Numbered from the stretch's first letter, positions 41,621 to 50,956 are shown. The stretch: 64,000 nt of DNA from Actinoplanes siamensis (GCF_016862395.1 NZ_BOMW01000052.1:38105-102104); one strand, 5' to 3'. Notes: generated by a model not told the origin, from the sequence alone. Made by a program: numbers and translations.

Positions 41621-44149
41621 ATGTCTGAGACCGGCACCAACGACGACGCGACCGATCGGCGGCTTCGGCTGCTCATCGGTCTCGTCGTCGTGCTGGGACT
41701 CGGCGTCGCCTCGGTCTGGGCGATGCAGAGCCTGCGCCATCCCGATCCCCGCCCGCCGGCGGCCCTGCTCGCGCTGCTCTGCGCCACGGTGGTCGTCGCC
41801 CAGCGCTGGCGGGTCTCGGTGCGGATCAAGTCCAGCCTGTTGGGCACCGCGTGGGACGAGGTCCCGGTGCTGGTCGGGCTGGCCCTGCTGCCGCCGCCGT
41901 GGGTGCTGCTCTGCGCGGTGACCGGGCAGGGCCTGCTGAAGATCGCGACGCGGTCCGGCGTACGCAAAACCGCCTTCGCCATGGCCAAGGAGACGCTCGC
42001 GGTGAGCGCCGCGGCGGCCGTCTTCCTCGCCTTCCGGATCCGCCCCGATCCGGACACCCCGTACGTGCCGGTGCTCGTGCTGGTCGCCGCCATGCTCGCC
42101 TTCGCCGTCACCGACCAGCTGGTCTTCCTGCCAATCGTGGCGACCGACACGGGCAGCAGCATCCGCCAGGCCGCCCGGCAGAACTGGACCGGCACCGTCA
42201 TCGGTCACCTCGGCCAGTTCCTCGCCTGCCTGGTCGCGCTCTGGGTGCTCGCCACCGACGCGAACGTGCTGCTCCTGCTGGTCGTCCCACTCGTTGTGGC
42301 TTGCATGCACCTCTGGCAGTCGCGCACCACCCGGACGAGGCAGGAGCGCGAGTCCTGGCAACGCCTGGCCAAGGCCACCGACGAGCTCAACGCTGTCGAC
42401 CTCACCCAGGTGCTGCACTCCGCGACCACCCGCGCGGCACAGATCTTCTCGGCGGCCGAGGCCGCGATCGACCTGACCGCCGGCGGGGCCGACCGGACGG
42501 TGCGGGCCACCGAGTCCCAGGTGCTCGCCGACAGCCCGCTGACCGGCGAGCCGGGCCGGGCCGGCGAGACCACAGTGGACCTGGTGGCGCACGACGGCGG
42601 GATGCGCGTCGGCGTGCTGCGGCTGCGCTTCGGCGGGACCGTCCGGCTCACCGAGGTCGAGCAGTACAAACTGCGTACCTTCGCCTCGGCCGTCTGCACC
42701 GCCATCCGCAACGCGCAGGCGTACGCCGAGCTCGCCCGCATCGCCGCGGAGAACGAGCATGCCGCGACGCACGATCCGCTGACCGGGCTGCCCAACCGCC
42801 GCCAGCTGTACGACCGGGCCGGCCGGCTGTTCACCGACACCGGCCAGGACGGCCTGGTGGCCTTGCTGCTCATCGACCTCAACCACTTCAAGGAGGTGAA
42901 CGACACGCTCGGGCACGCGGCCGGCGACGACGTGCTGCGCGAGGTGGCCCGCCGGCTGCACGAGTCGGCCGAGCCCGGCGACCTGGTCGCCCGCCTCGGC
43001 GGCGACGAGTTCGCGGTGTTGCTCACCGGACTGCCGACCCCGGCCCTGGCCAGTCACCGGGCCGCCGCGATGCTGGGCGCGCTGGAGCCGAGCATCGAGG
43101 TCGAGGGCATGCGGATCACCGTGGAGGCGGCCGGCGGCATCGCGCTGGCGGCTGGCGCGGGCAGCGTCGAGGAGCTGATGCGCCGCGCCGACATCGCCAT
43201 GTACCAGGCGAAACGCGCCGGTGAGCCGACCACCATCTACGCGCACGCCCGGGACACCGCCGACGTCGACCGGCTGATGCTCACCGGCGAGCTGCGCCGC
43301 GCGGTCAGCCGGCACGAGTTCACCGTGGACTTCCAGCCGATCGTGGACCTGGGCAGCGGTGAGGTCGTCTCGGCCGAGGCGATGGCCCGGTGGAAGCGCC
43401 CCGACCAGGGCGATCTCACGCCTGTGCAGTTCCTCGAGGCGGTGGAGCGCTCCGGGCAACTGCCGGCCTTCGTCGACGCGGTGCTGGAGCAGTCGCTGCT
43501 GGCCGTGCAGACCTGGCGGGAGGCCGGTTTCGATCTGCCGGTCGCGGTCAACGTGTCGCCGCGCAGCCTGCTCGACCCGAACTTCCCGGCCGCCGTGCTG
43601 GCCCGGCTGGAGCGGCACGACGTGTCACCCGGACGGCTGGTTCTGGAGCTCACCGAAACGCTCACGCTGAGCCAGATCGACGTGGTCGAGCGGACCCTGG
43701 CCGAGCTGCGCAACGCCGGGGTGCGACTGGCCGTGGACGACTTCGGCACCGGAGTCTCGTCGCTCTCCGTGCTCTCCCGCATCCCGGTGCACGAACTCAA
43801 GATCGACCGTGAGTTCGTGGCGGCGGTGGAGACGTCGGCGGAGGCCGCGGCGGTCGTCCGGACCACTGTCGACCTGGCCCGCAACCTGCACCTGACAGTG
43901 GTGGCCGAAGGCGTGGAGAGCGAGCCGCAGCGCCGGGCCCTGTGGGAGCTGGGGTGCCTGGCCGGGCAGGGCCGGCTGTTCGCCCGGCCGCTGTCCGCGG
44001 CACGGTTGCTCGGCACCCTGCAACGCGGATCCGGCGGCCGGCCCGGGGTGCTGGCGTCGGCGCTGCACGAGGCGGGCGCCGTGGTCCGGATGCCGGCCCG
44101 GCGGGCCAGCGGAACAGGAAGATCGTCTCTGCCACACTTGCCGGCGTGA
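41621..44149 (+). CDS. Membrane-bound GGDEF-EAL cyclic-di-GMP enzyme
   Basis: An 842-residue protein. About six membrane helices (residues 15-230) are followed by a GAF-like segment (255-370), GGDEF (about 380-540) and EAL (about 560-790). The cyclase site RLGGDEFAVLL is intact; no inhibitory RxxD motif precedes it. In the phosphodiesterase domain the signature reads EAM rather than EAL, but the metal-binding Glu, DDFGTG, AEGVE and the late Gln are kept. It could therefore both make and break cyclic-di-GMP. The stop overlaps the next GTG. Confidence 0.92.
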   Translation: MSETGTNDDATDRRLRLLIGLVVVLGLGVASVWAMQSLRHPDPRPPAALLALLCATVVVAQRWRVSVRIKSSLLGTAWDEVPVLVGLALLPPPWVLLCAVTGQGLLKIATRSGVRKTAFAMAKETLAVSAAAAVFLAFRIRPDPDTPYVPVLVLVAAMLAFAVTDQLVFLPIVATDTGSSIRQAARQNWTGTVIGHLGQFLACLVALWVLATDANVLLLLVVPLVVACMHLWQSRTTRTRQERESWQRLAKATDELNAVDLTQVLHSATTRAAQIFSAAEAAIDLTAGGADRTVRATESQVLADSPLTGEPGRAGETTVDLVAHDGGMRVGVLRLRFGGTVRLTEVEQYKLRTFASAVCTAIRNAQAYAELARIAAENEHAATHDPLTGLPNRRQLYDRAGRLFTDTGQDGLVALLLIDLNHFKEVNDTLGHAAGDDVLREVARRLHESAEPGDLVARLGGDEFAVLLTGLPTPALASHRAAAMLGALEPSIEVEGMRITVEAAGGIALAAGAGSVEELMRRADIAMYQAKRAGEPTTIYAHARDTADVDRLMLTGELRRAVSRHEFTVDFQPIVDLGSGEVVSAEAMARWKRPDQGDLTPVQFLEAVERSGQLPAFVDAVLEQSLLAVQTWREAGFDLPVAVNVSPRSLLDPNFPAAVLARLERHDVSPGRLVLELTETLTLSQIDVVERTLAELRNAGVRLAVDDFGTGVSSLSVLSRIPVHELKIDREFVAAVETSAEAAAVVRTTVDLARNLHLTVVAEGVESEPQRRALWELGCLAGQGRLFARPLSAARLLGTLQRGSGGRPGVLASALHEAGAVVRMPARRASGTGRSSLPHLPA

Positions 44150-45522
44150 CGAAACCCGCCGGCGGACTGCTCGGGCGTGCCGACCGGGCGGCCGGCGGGC
44201 TCGCGGCCGATCTCGCGCTGTATCTGATCTCCGCGGTGTTCGCTCTGGTGACCGGACTGACCTCGACGCTGCTGCCGCATCGCGGCTGGGGGCTGATCGC
44301 CGCCTGGGGTTACCTGGCCGCCGCGCTCCTGGTGATCGTCCAGCTGGTGTTGCGGGGCCGCCCGCTCTCCGGTGATCGGATCCGGACCTGGCTGGCCTGG
44401 TCGACGTGGACCGCGGTGGCCCTGGTCCCGCTGGTCGTGGAGGCGGCGCAACGGGCCGGCGGGCGCACCGACCGTGCCCAGGAAGAGGTCCTGGTCGTCG
44501 AGGCGATGGGGAAGTCGCTGCTGGAGCACGGCACGCCGTATCTGAGCCGTGGCGGGATCGCCGCGCTTCCGCTGGACGAGCGGCTGCTGGGCTACCGCCC
44601 CTACCAGCCGGGCATGGCGGTGTTCGGGTTGCCACGCGCGCTCGCCGGTGATCATTGGTGTACGGACGCACGGATCTGGTTCGCGATCACCGCGGTGGTC
44701 GCGCTGGGCTCGGCGGTCGCGCTGCTGCGCCCTTTCCACCCCTTCCCGGTACGGGCCGTGCAGGCCGCCACCGTGCTGCCGGTGACCGCGTTGACGCTGG
44801 CCACCGGCGGTGACGACATCCCGGTGCTGGCGCTGTGCCTGCTGGCGCTGGCACTGGCCGCGACCGGACGGTTCGGCTGGTCCGGCGTCGCGGTGGGCGG
44901 CGCCGCAGCGCTCAAGCTCTTCGCCTTCCCGGTGGTCGCCGTGCTCGCCGTCCTCGCGCTGGTCGCCGGCCGGGGTGGCGGGTCCCTGCCGGTCACGGCG
45001 GTCGGCGGGCCGGCCCGCCGGTTCCTGCCGTTCGCGGCCGGGCTGCCGGTGCTGGCGCTGATGCCACCGCTGCTGGTGGACTCTGATTCGCTGATCGAGA
45101 ACGTGCTGCGGTTCCCGCTCGGGCACGGGCTGGTGACCAGTCCCGCGCAGTCGCCGTTCCCGGGTCACCTCGTCGCACAGCACCTGCCGGGCGGCCGCGT
45201 CCTGGCCGCGGCGCTGCTTGCCGGCACCGCTCTGGTGATCGCGTGGCGCCTGCTGCGGCGACCGCCCCGGGACGCCCGGCACGCCGCGCTGTTCTGCGGA
45301 TGGGGGCTGTTCGCGGCGATCCTGCTGATGCCGACCACGCGTTTCGGGTATCTCCTCTATCCGGTGGCATTCCTGGTCTGGGCTCCAGCGCTCAGGACCT
45401 CAGCGAGATCCGCGCCCGAAGCTTCTCAGCGATCCGCGCCCGGGGCTCCTGAACACCGCGCGCTCAGAAGTTCTTCGGGGTCCGCTCAGCAGACGCACAG
45501 GTTCTTCGGCCCCATCTCATGA
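44146..45522 (+). CDS. GT87/DUF2029-like polytopic membrane protein
   Basis: A 458-residue protein with about eleven helices. GTPYLSRGGIAALPLDERLLGYRPYQPGMAVFG forms a large external loop after the second pair of helices, and the arrangement resembles lipid-linked sugar transferases. GTG 44146 overlaps the GGDEF-EAL stop (GTGA), which suggests coupled expression. The C-terminal 55 residues are a Ser/Arg/Ala tail with the repeat ARSAPEASQRSAPGAPE, encoded by imperfectly repeated DNA. Confidence 0.72.
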   Translation: MTKPAGGLLGRADRAAGGLAADLALYLISAVFALVTGLTSTLLPHRGWGLIAAWGYLAAALLVIVQLVLRGRPLSGDRIRTWLAWSTWTAVALVPLVVEAAQRAGGRTDRAQEEVLVVEAMGKSLLEHGTPYLSRGGIAALPLDERLLGYRPYQPGMAVFGLPRALAGDHWCTDARIWFAITAVVALGSAVALLRPFHPFPVRAVQAATVLPVTALTLATGGDDIPVLALCLLALALAATGRFGWSGVAVGGAAALKLFAFPVVAVLAVLALVAGRGGGSLPVTAVGGPARRFLPFAAGLPVLALMPPLLVDSDSLIENVLRFPLGHGLVTSPAQSPFPGHLVAQHLPGGRVLAAALLAGTALVIAWRLLRRPPRDARHAALFCGWGLFAAILLMPTTRFGYLLYPVAFLVWAPALRTSARSAPEASQRSAPGAPEHRALRSSSGSAQQTHRFFGPIS

Positions 45523-45545
45523 CATGGCCTTGTACCGTCAATGAG

Positions 45546-45947
45546 ATGCAGATGACCTGTCCCAAGTGCCACGGCGAAATGCGGGTCTACGAGCGCAGCG
45601 GCGTCACGATCGATCAGTGCACCGAGTGCCGCGGCATCTTCCTGGACCGCGGCGAGCTGGAGAAGCTCTTCGCGGCCGAGGCCTCTTACAACCGTTCCGC
45701 GCCGGCGCCGGGCCCCGCCGCCCACACCCCGCCGCCTCCGCCACCGCCCGCCCCGCACGGTGGGCACGGATATGTTCCGCCGCCCCCGCCGCCGCCCGCC
45801 TACGGCGCCCCGGTGCACCACGCCCCGCCGGCGGCCCACTACCCGCCGCCGGTGCCGCACTACGGTCACCACGGGCACTACCGGGGGCACTACGGTCACC
45901 ACGGGCACTACCGTCGCCGCAGCTTCCTGCACGACCTGTTCGACTGA
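45546..45947 (+). CDS. TFIIB-type zinc-ribbon protein with Pro/His/Tyr tail
   Basis: A 133-residue protein. The N-terminus has a zf-TFIIB ribbon, CPKCHGEMRVYERSGVTIDQ followed by CTECRGIFLDRGELEKLF. The tail is almost all Pro, His, Tyr, Gly and Ala; HYGHHGHYRG occurs twice, encoded by a 27-base repeat with period 30 (45856-45882 and 45886-45912). Members often regulate or chaperone; the His-rich tail could bind metal. ATG 45546 is used; ATG 45552 is possible. Confidence 0.83.
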   Translation: MQMTCPKCHGEMRVYERSGVTIDQCTECRGIFLDRGELEKLFAAEASYNRSAPAPGPAAHTPPPPPPPAPHGGHGYVPPPPPPPAYGAPVHHAPPAAHYPPPVPHYGHHGHYRGHYGHHGHYRRRSFLHDLFD

Positions 45948-46288
45948 CCGGCTCGCGCTCCCGCCGTTGACGGCCTGCTTCGTCTGACGGCTCGCTCATT
46001 TGCTGACGACCCGCGGCACCCGTTCCGGTCCGATCTCCGATGACCGGGCGGGTGCCGTCGCGCCTCTACCCCTGCCGCTTCCGCCCGGTACCCGTCCCGG
46101 AGCGCACGAGTCCCGGCCCCTTCGGGCACATCCGGTCATCTGTGCCGCGACGCCCGGTTCCCTTGAGCCGGCACCCCTCCCGGCCGGCACGAGTCCCGAC
46201 CGCTTCGGGCACACACCGTGCCCACCCGCGCGGCTGGCCGATCGATCGTCGAGATGCGCGGGGCGGGCGCCGGTGCGAGGCTGAGGAG
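45948..46288. repeat. Intergenic direct repeats, 83-bp period
   Basis: The gap holds two related blocks at about 46087-46130 and 46168-46214 sharing CACGAGTCCCG and CTTCGGGCACA, plus a shorter repeat of CTGAC(C)GGCTCGC near 45951 and 45985. No gene is supported. Confidence 0.65.
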
Positions 46289-46999
46289 ATGTCCCTGCCG
46301 ACGACACCCGAACTCGTCGACGCGCTCGACGCGGCCTACTCCGGTGTCACCGCGCTCGTGGCCGGGCTCGATGACGACGACCTGCTCCGGCCGTCGGGGT
46401 GTCTCGGCTGGAGTCGCGGGGATCTGCTCTTCCACCTGACCGGGGACGCCCAGCGGGCCCTCGTCGCGCTCGCCACCCCGAGCGGGTCGGCGCCGGACAC
46501 GGATTTCGTCGGCTATTGGCGTACCCACTCGGGTTTCTCCGATCGCGAGGCCGAAGCCGCGCATGCCCGCTGGGTCCGCCGCAGCGCCGCGGCCTTCGAC
46601 CGCCCAGGCGGAATCGTCCCGCTGTGGTCCGCCACCGCTCTCGCCGCCGTCCGAGCGGCCGCGGCAGCGGTCGCCCCGGAGCGGCGGGTGCCGACGCAGG
46701 GTCTCGTGCTCGCCCTCCCGGACTTTCTCGCCACCCTGATCACCGAGGCGGTCCTGCACCATCTGGACCTGATCGCCGGCTGGTCGGCAGCTCCACGGCC
46801 AGCCGATTCGGCGATGTCCGTGGCGCTGGCCACCATCGTCGGTCTACTCGGTGATACGCGACTGCCCGCGAATTGGGACGGGTGCGAGACATTACTGAAG
46901 TGCACCGGCCGGGCGGCCCTGACCGAGAGCGACCGGAGCAGTCTCGGGGCCGGGATGGCTCGGATACCTGTGTTCGGCACCGCCACCAGCGGCTACTGA
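46289..46999 (+). CDS. Mycothiol-dependent maleylpyruvate isomerase-like (DinB fold) protein
   Basis: A 236-residue protein of the DinB/MDMPI N-terminal superfamily common in mycothiol-producing actinobacteria. The start MSLPTTPELVDALDAAYSGV, the motif LGWSRGDLLFHLTGDAQRAL with a metal-ligand His, and VLHHLDLIAGW are typical. Related enzymes use mycothiol as cofactor; the actual reaction is unknown. GAGG eight bases before ATG 46289 serves as ribosome-binding site. Confidence 0.78.
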   Translation: MSLPTTPELVDALDAAYSGVTALVAGLDDDDLLRPSGCLGWSRGDLLFHLTGDAQRALVALATPSGSAPDTDFVGYWRTHSGFSDREAEAAHARWVRRSAAAFDRPGGIVPLWSATALAAVRAAAAAVAPERRVPTQGLVLALPDFLATLITEAVLHHLDLIAGWSAAPRPADSAMSVALATIVGLLGDTRLPANWDGCETLLKCTGRAALTESDRSSLGAGMARIPVFGTATSGY

Positions 47000-47203
47000 T
47001 GAATACCGAGGACCGCCCTGTCCAGCCACAGTGGCATTGATCACGCTCGGTGACCACAAATCGGAGTCATGCCGTCACTTTGAAGTGAGCTATTTCGATA
47101 GGTCTCTCTTTTCGTTCGCGTTACGAAGTCGATGGAATACGCAACGTCGCGGATCTTGGGTATTGTCACGTCGCCCCCTGTCGCGGCGAGCGGAGGAAGA
47201 ACC

Positions 47204-47551
47204 GTGACCGAAACTGCTGATCGCGTGGCCAATCAGGCCCTGCGCAACGATCTGGAAGACGTCTACGGCCGGTACGAGGAATTACGCTCCGGAGTGGACG
47301 AACTGCAACGCAGCATCGCCACCATGCGGGTGAGCGCCGCGTCGCCGGACGGCGCCGTCCACGCCACCGTGAACGCCGACGGCGACCTGATCGGCCTGCG
47401 CCTCGACCAGCACGCCTGCCGCGAGTGGAACGTCGACACCCTGGCCCGCGTGATCGTCGAGACGGTCCAGCACGCGTCCGCCGGTAAGCACCGCCAGGTC
47501 GAGCACCTGGTCACCACGCACCGCCCGCCGGACGAGGCCGCCGCGGCCTGA
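47204..47551 (+). CDS. YbaB/EbfC family protein
   Basis: A 115-residue small helical/beta protein (ALRNDLEDVYGRYEELRSGV, VSAASPDGAVHATVNADGDL, RVIVETVQHAS). Family members bind DNA non-specifically as nucleoid proteins; actinobacteria carry many diverged copies, some tied to secretion loci. GTG 47204 has CGGAGGAAG upstream and is preferred over the frame from 47132. Confidence 0.8.
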   Translation: MTETADRVANQALRNDLEDVYGRYEELRSGVDELQRSIATMRVSAASPDGAVHATVNADGDLIGLRLDQHACREWNVDTLARVIVETVQHASAGKHRQVEHLVTTHRPPDEAAAA

Positions 47552-47755
47552 CCTCGCCCCGGCCGCCGGCGCCGATCTCGATGCCGGCGCCGAGCGCCAG
47601 GAGGGCTCGACGTTCGTCCACGCCGGGCGGGGGCCGCGGTCACCCGACCGCGACCCGGCGTGCCGACGACATCCACGCGACCTGCGGCGCCGACGGAAGC
47701 AAACACTCCGCGCCGCGCCGCGCAGAACTTCCGCGGCACGCACGGCTTCCGCGGC

Positions 47756-47790
47756 GTGCGGGAGTTCCGCGCGGCGAAGAACTCCCGCAC
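47756..47790. terminator. Strong hairpin between ybaB-like gene and dnaB
   Basis: GTGCGGGAGTTC (47756-47767) pairs perfectly with GAACTCCCGCAC (47779-47790) around 11 bases. It lies between convergent genes and can stop both transcripts. The rest of the 273-base gap is GC-rich with no gene seen. Confidence 0.75.
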
Positions 47791-47824
47791 GGCCGCGCAG
47801 GCCGTCGAGCCGAGCGGGCGGCGC

Positions 47825-50545
47825 CTAGATGGCCATGTCGACGAAGCGGGACAGGTGCAGCTGCGCCGCCACCGTGATCGTGTCGGTGGGACCGTTACGG
47901 TGCTTGGCGACGATGAAGTCCGCCTCACCGGCCCGCGGCGACTCCTTGTCGTAGTAGTCGTCGCGGTGCAACAGGATCACCACGTCGGCGTCCTGCTCGA
48001 TGGAGTTGTGAACGGCGATGCCGTTGGCGACGAAGTTGTGGGCGCCGGCGACCGTGGCGTCATAGACCGTCTCCACGCCGTCGGGCTCGATGGCGACGAC
48101 CTCATCCCAGGTGACATCGTTGGTCGCCAGCATCTCGAGCTCGCTGTCATCCAAGATTTTCGCGACCCGGGCGATGCGCTCCCTCGACGGGTTGCGCTCC
48201 GACAAGGTGCTCCCGCTGGACCGCGTGCCCATCGCCATCGCGAACTCCCGATGCGACATGCTGCGCTCGGCGAGGACGTCCCGGACACGTTCCCAGACGG
48301 CGCGCGGAATGGTGTCGACGTCGACGTTCGCCTTCGTGCCCTCCAACCGGAGGCGCAGCGCCTCGACCGCCTCACCGCGCTTGCCGTGCGCCCCGATCGC
48401 CCGGCAGAAAGCCAGTTGGTCGCCCACGTCGTAGATGTGCAGGTGGTAGCCGTCGCGGTAGCCGCTCCTGCGAACAGTCTTGATCCGGCTCTGAATCCCG
48501 AACCGCCAGAGCAGCCGTGCGACGTCGTCGACAAGCCGCCGGCTGGTCGACGCGTAGTACATCTGCCCCACCGGCCCGCTACGGTCTTCCGGCCCGACCC
48601 GGACGGGACCGTCGGTGGCCCATAGATGCCGCAGGAACAGGGCGATCTGCTCCTTCGGGAGAGAAAAGACCAGAGCGGGCACGAATTTCTCGTGGCTGCG
48701 CTTGCCGAACAGCCCAAGATCGTCAAGCCATGCCGCGATCGGGTTCCGCTCTCCGAGTGCGAGCCGATACGGAGCCGGGAGCTGGGAACTGGTACACCTC
48801 GCCGCCGGATGTTCGTCCCGGACCGCGGTGACTCCGAAGAACGCCGCCGCGGCGGTCACCGCCCCCAGATTCGCCTCGTCGATGCCGGCGTACCGGATCG
48901 GCTGCCGGGCGACCATCGACCCGTCGCCGATCAGGTGCGCAAGCAGCCTCACCTGCTGGTCGTCCCACTGCGTGACCTGTTCCGGCGCGCAGACGTGGCG
49001 TGGTGCGGCGATCCGGCTTCCCACCGACAGATCCCCGAGCGGCGTCCAGCCGTCGTAGGTGAGGAACGGGTGGTTGGCGGTCGCGCGGATCTCTCGGCCC
49101 GAGGCCAGCCGCATCCGGAACACCGGCTTCTCGCCGGTGCTGAACACATGGGTGAGATGCCGACGCACGTACTTCAGCCGCTCGTCGAGTGCCCACACCG
49201 GAACGTCCCGGGCGTTCGTCGCGAAGAGCTCGCCCATGGTGGTCTCAGCGCCGGTGTCCGCACGCAGTACCCGGGTGTCGGCCGTCAGACAGCCGGACTC
49301 GCGCAGGTCGGACAGCTGCGGGCGCTTGTCGGTGCGCTGCTCGGGGCCACGGTTCAGCTGGCTGACGCCGATCACCGGGCACTCGATCTCCTTGGCCAGC
49401 AGCTTCAGGCCCCGGGACAGCTCGGAGACCTCCTGCTGACGGCTCTCCGTCTTCTTCGGCGAGGACATCAGCTGGAGATAGTCGATGACCAGCATCTTCA
49501 GGTTGTGCCGCTGCTTGAGACGGCGAGCCTTGGCGCGGATCTCCATGAGGTTCATGTTCGGGGTGTCGTCGACGAAGATCGGGGCCTCGCTGATCTCGCC
49601 CATCCGGCGGGCCAGCTTGGTCCAGTCGTCGTCGGAGAGCTGGCCCGACCGGAGGGTGTGCAGCGGCACCCGCGCTTCCGCGGAGAGCAGCCGCATCACC
49701 ATCTCGATTTTGCTCATCTCCAGGGAGAAGATGGCGCTGGCGCAGCCGTGCCGGATCGCCGCGTTGCGGGCGAAGTCCATGCTCGCGGTGGACTTCCCGA
49801 GACCGGGACGGCCCGCCACAATGATCAGCTGACCCGGGTGCAGGCCGTTGAGCAGCCGGTCCAGGTCGGCGAAGCCGGTCGGGACGCCGGACATCACGCC
49901 GCCGGCGGCGCCGACCGCCTCGATCTCGTCGAGCGTCGGCTGCAGCATGTCGCCGAGCGCCGCGAAGTCCTCGCTGACCCGTTTCTCGGTCACGTCGTAG
50001 ATGGCCTGCTGGGCGAGGTCGACGATGTCGTCGACGTCACGGCCGCCGTTGCCGCCGGTGCCGTAGCCCAGCTGCACGATCTTGGTGCCGGCCTCGACCA
50101 GGCGGCGCAGGATCGCCCGCTCGGAGACGATCCGCGCGTAGTAGGAGGCGTTGGCCGCGGTGGGCACGCTCTCGATGAGCGTGTGCAGGTAGGGCACGCC
50201 GCCGACGCGCTGCAGATCGCCACTGTCGGCCAGGGCGGCGGCCACGGTCAGGGCGTCGGCCGGTTCACCCCGCCCGTAGAGGTCGAGGATGACGTCGTAG
50301 ACGGTGGCGTGGATCGGCCGGTAGAAGTCGTTGGTCTTGAGGATCTCGACCACGTCGGCGATCGCGTCCTTGGACAGCAGCATGCCGCCCAGCACGCCCT
50401 GCTCGGCCGCGACGTCCTGCGGGGGCGCCTTGTCGAACTGGCCGCTGCTCGGCGCCTCGGAGCGGGCGAAACCGCCGCCCTGGTGTCCCCCGGAAGACTG
50501 AGATGGGGGACGCGGATCCGGCCTTGCGTCGTCGGTGATCGACAC
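47825..50545 (-). CDS. dnaB: Replicative DNA helicase with intein
   Basis: A 906-residue precursor. Host part (477 residues after splicing): N-terminal DnaB domain (AAEQGVLGGMLLSKDAIADV), RecA-like domain with LIIVAGRPGLGKSTASMDF (Walker A), IFSLEMSK and MLVIDYLQLM (Walker B). The C-terminal part is cut after RPQLSDLRESG by a 429-residue intein and resumes SIEQDADVVILLHRDDYYD. DnaB unwinds DNA at the replication fork, powered by ATP. GTG 50545 follows AGAGGGG. In many actinobacteria it directly follows rplI; here a large gene on the other strand lies between. Confidence 0.96.
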   Translation of the reverse strand: MSITDDARPDPRPPSQSSGGHQGGGFARSEAPSSGQFDKAPPQDVAAEQGVLGGMLLSKDAIADVVEILKTNDFYRPIHATVYDVILDLYGRGEPADALTVAAALADSGDLQRVGGVPYLHTLIESVPTAANASYYARIVSERAILRRLVEAGTKIVQLGYGTGGNGGRDVDDIVDLAQQAIYDVTEKRVSEDFAALGDMLQPTLDEIEAVGAAGGVMSGVPTGFADLDRLLNGLHPGQLIIVAGRPGLGKSTASMDFARNAAIRHGCASAIFSLEMSKIEMVMRLLSAEARVPLHTLRSGQLSDDDWTKLARRMGEISEAPIFVDDTPNMNLMEIRAKARRLKQRHNLKMLVIDYLQLMSSPKKTESRQQEVSELSRGLKLLAKEIECPVIGVSQLNRGPEQRTDKRPQLSDLRESGCLTADTRVLRADTGAETTMGELFATNARDVPVWALDERLKYVRRHLTHVFSTGEKPVFRMRLASGREIRATANHPFLTYDGWTPLGDLSVGSRIAAPRHVCAPEQVTQWDDQQVRLLAHLIGDGSMVARQPIRYAGIDEANLGAVTAAAAFFGVTAVRDEHPAARCTSSQLPAPYRLALGERNPIAAWLDDLGLFGKRSHEKFVPALVFSLPKEQIALFLRHLWATDGPVRVGPEDRSGPVGQMYYASTSRRLVDDVARLLWRFGIQSRIKTVRRSGYRDGYHLHIYDVGDQLAFCRAIGAHGKRGEAVEALRLRLEGTKANVDVDTIPRAVWERVRDVLAERSMSHREFAMAMGTRSSGSTLSERNPSRERIARVAKILDDSELEMLATNDVTWDEVVAIEPDGVETVYDATVAGAHNFVANGIAVHNSIEQDADVVILLHRDDYYDKESPRAGEADFIVAKHRNGPTDTITVAAQLHLSRFVDMAI
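48005..49291 (-). mobile_element. Intein within dnaB, with LAGLIDADG homing endonuclease motifs
   Basis: Residues 419-847 of the precursor. Block A begins CLTADTRVLRADTGAETTMG (nucleophile Cys419); block B is RATANHPFLTYDGW with the TxxH motif; endonuclease motifs are LLAHLIGDGSM and LRHLWATDG, both keeping the acidic residue; blocks F and G are TVYDATVAGAHNFVANGIAVHN, ending in the His-Asn pair before Ser+1. All residues needed for self-splicing are present. The insertion follows the conserved SDLRESG, a known DnaB intein site. Confidence 0.95.
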
Positions 50546-50956
50546 CGGGACATCCCCTCTCGATGATCATGCCGTCATCACGATCGAACAACCTTCGTCC
50601 GACTCGTTCGGCCGATCCCGCCCGGGATTCAGCAGAACCGGTCGATCAGAAGGCTGGACCACTGTACGAACCCGGTCGCCACCAGCCCAACTGATGTGGT
50701 GGACGAGTCTCTGGACAAGCTGTGGACAGGCCGCCGTCAGCCTGTGGGCAGCCCTGTGCACACCATGTGGACAACTCTTGGGGAAAGAGCCTCAGCAGCA
50801 CTTTTCCAGCGCCTTCCTGTGGAAGGCAGAAAAGCTGATGGATCTGGGAAAATACCGGGAAGGGTGAGCAAGCCGTCGCTGTGAGGCGTTGCGGTTCCGT
50901 CTCCGGCACGTCACCCTTTTCAGGTGGACCAACGGGAGTGGGACTACGGTGCCCGC
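50546..50956. promoter_or_regulatory. Divergent region between dnaB and the large disordered protein, with DnaA-box words
   Basis: Contains TGTGGACAA at 50766-50774 (exact DnaA box, minus strand), TGTGGACAG at 50721-50729 and TCTGGACAA at 50710-50718, plus CTGTGGGCAG nearby. Such a cluster could bind DnaA and control dnaB or the divergent gene. No gene is supported here. Confidence 0.5.

Noticed and set aside
47756..47790. CRISPR-like or attachment-site repeat
   Set aside because: It is a single inverted repeat between convergent genes, better explained as a terminator.
50700..50800. Chromosomal origin of replication
   Set aside because: DnaA-box words are present, but there is no dnaA, dnaN or dense cluster of boxes; dnaB and the rpsF operon are often far from oriC.
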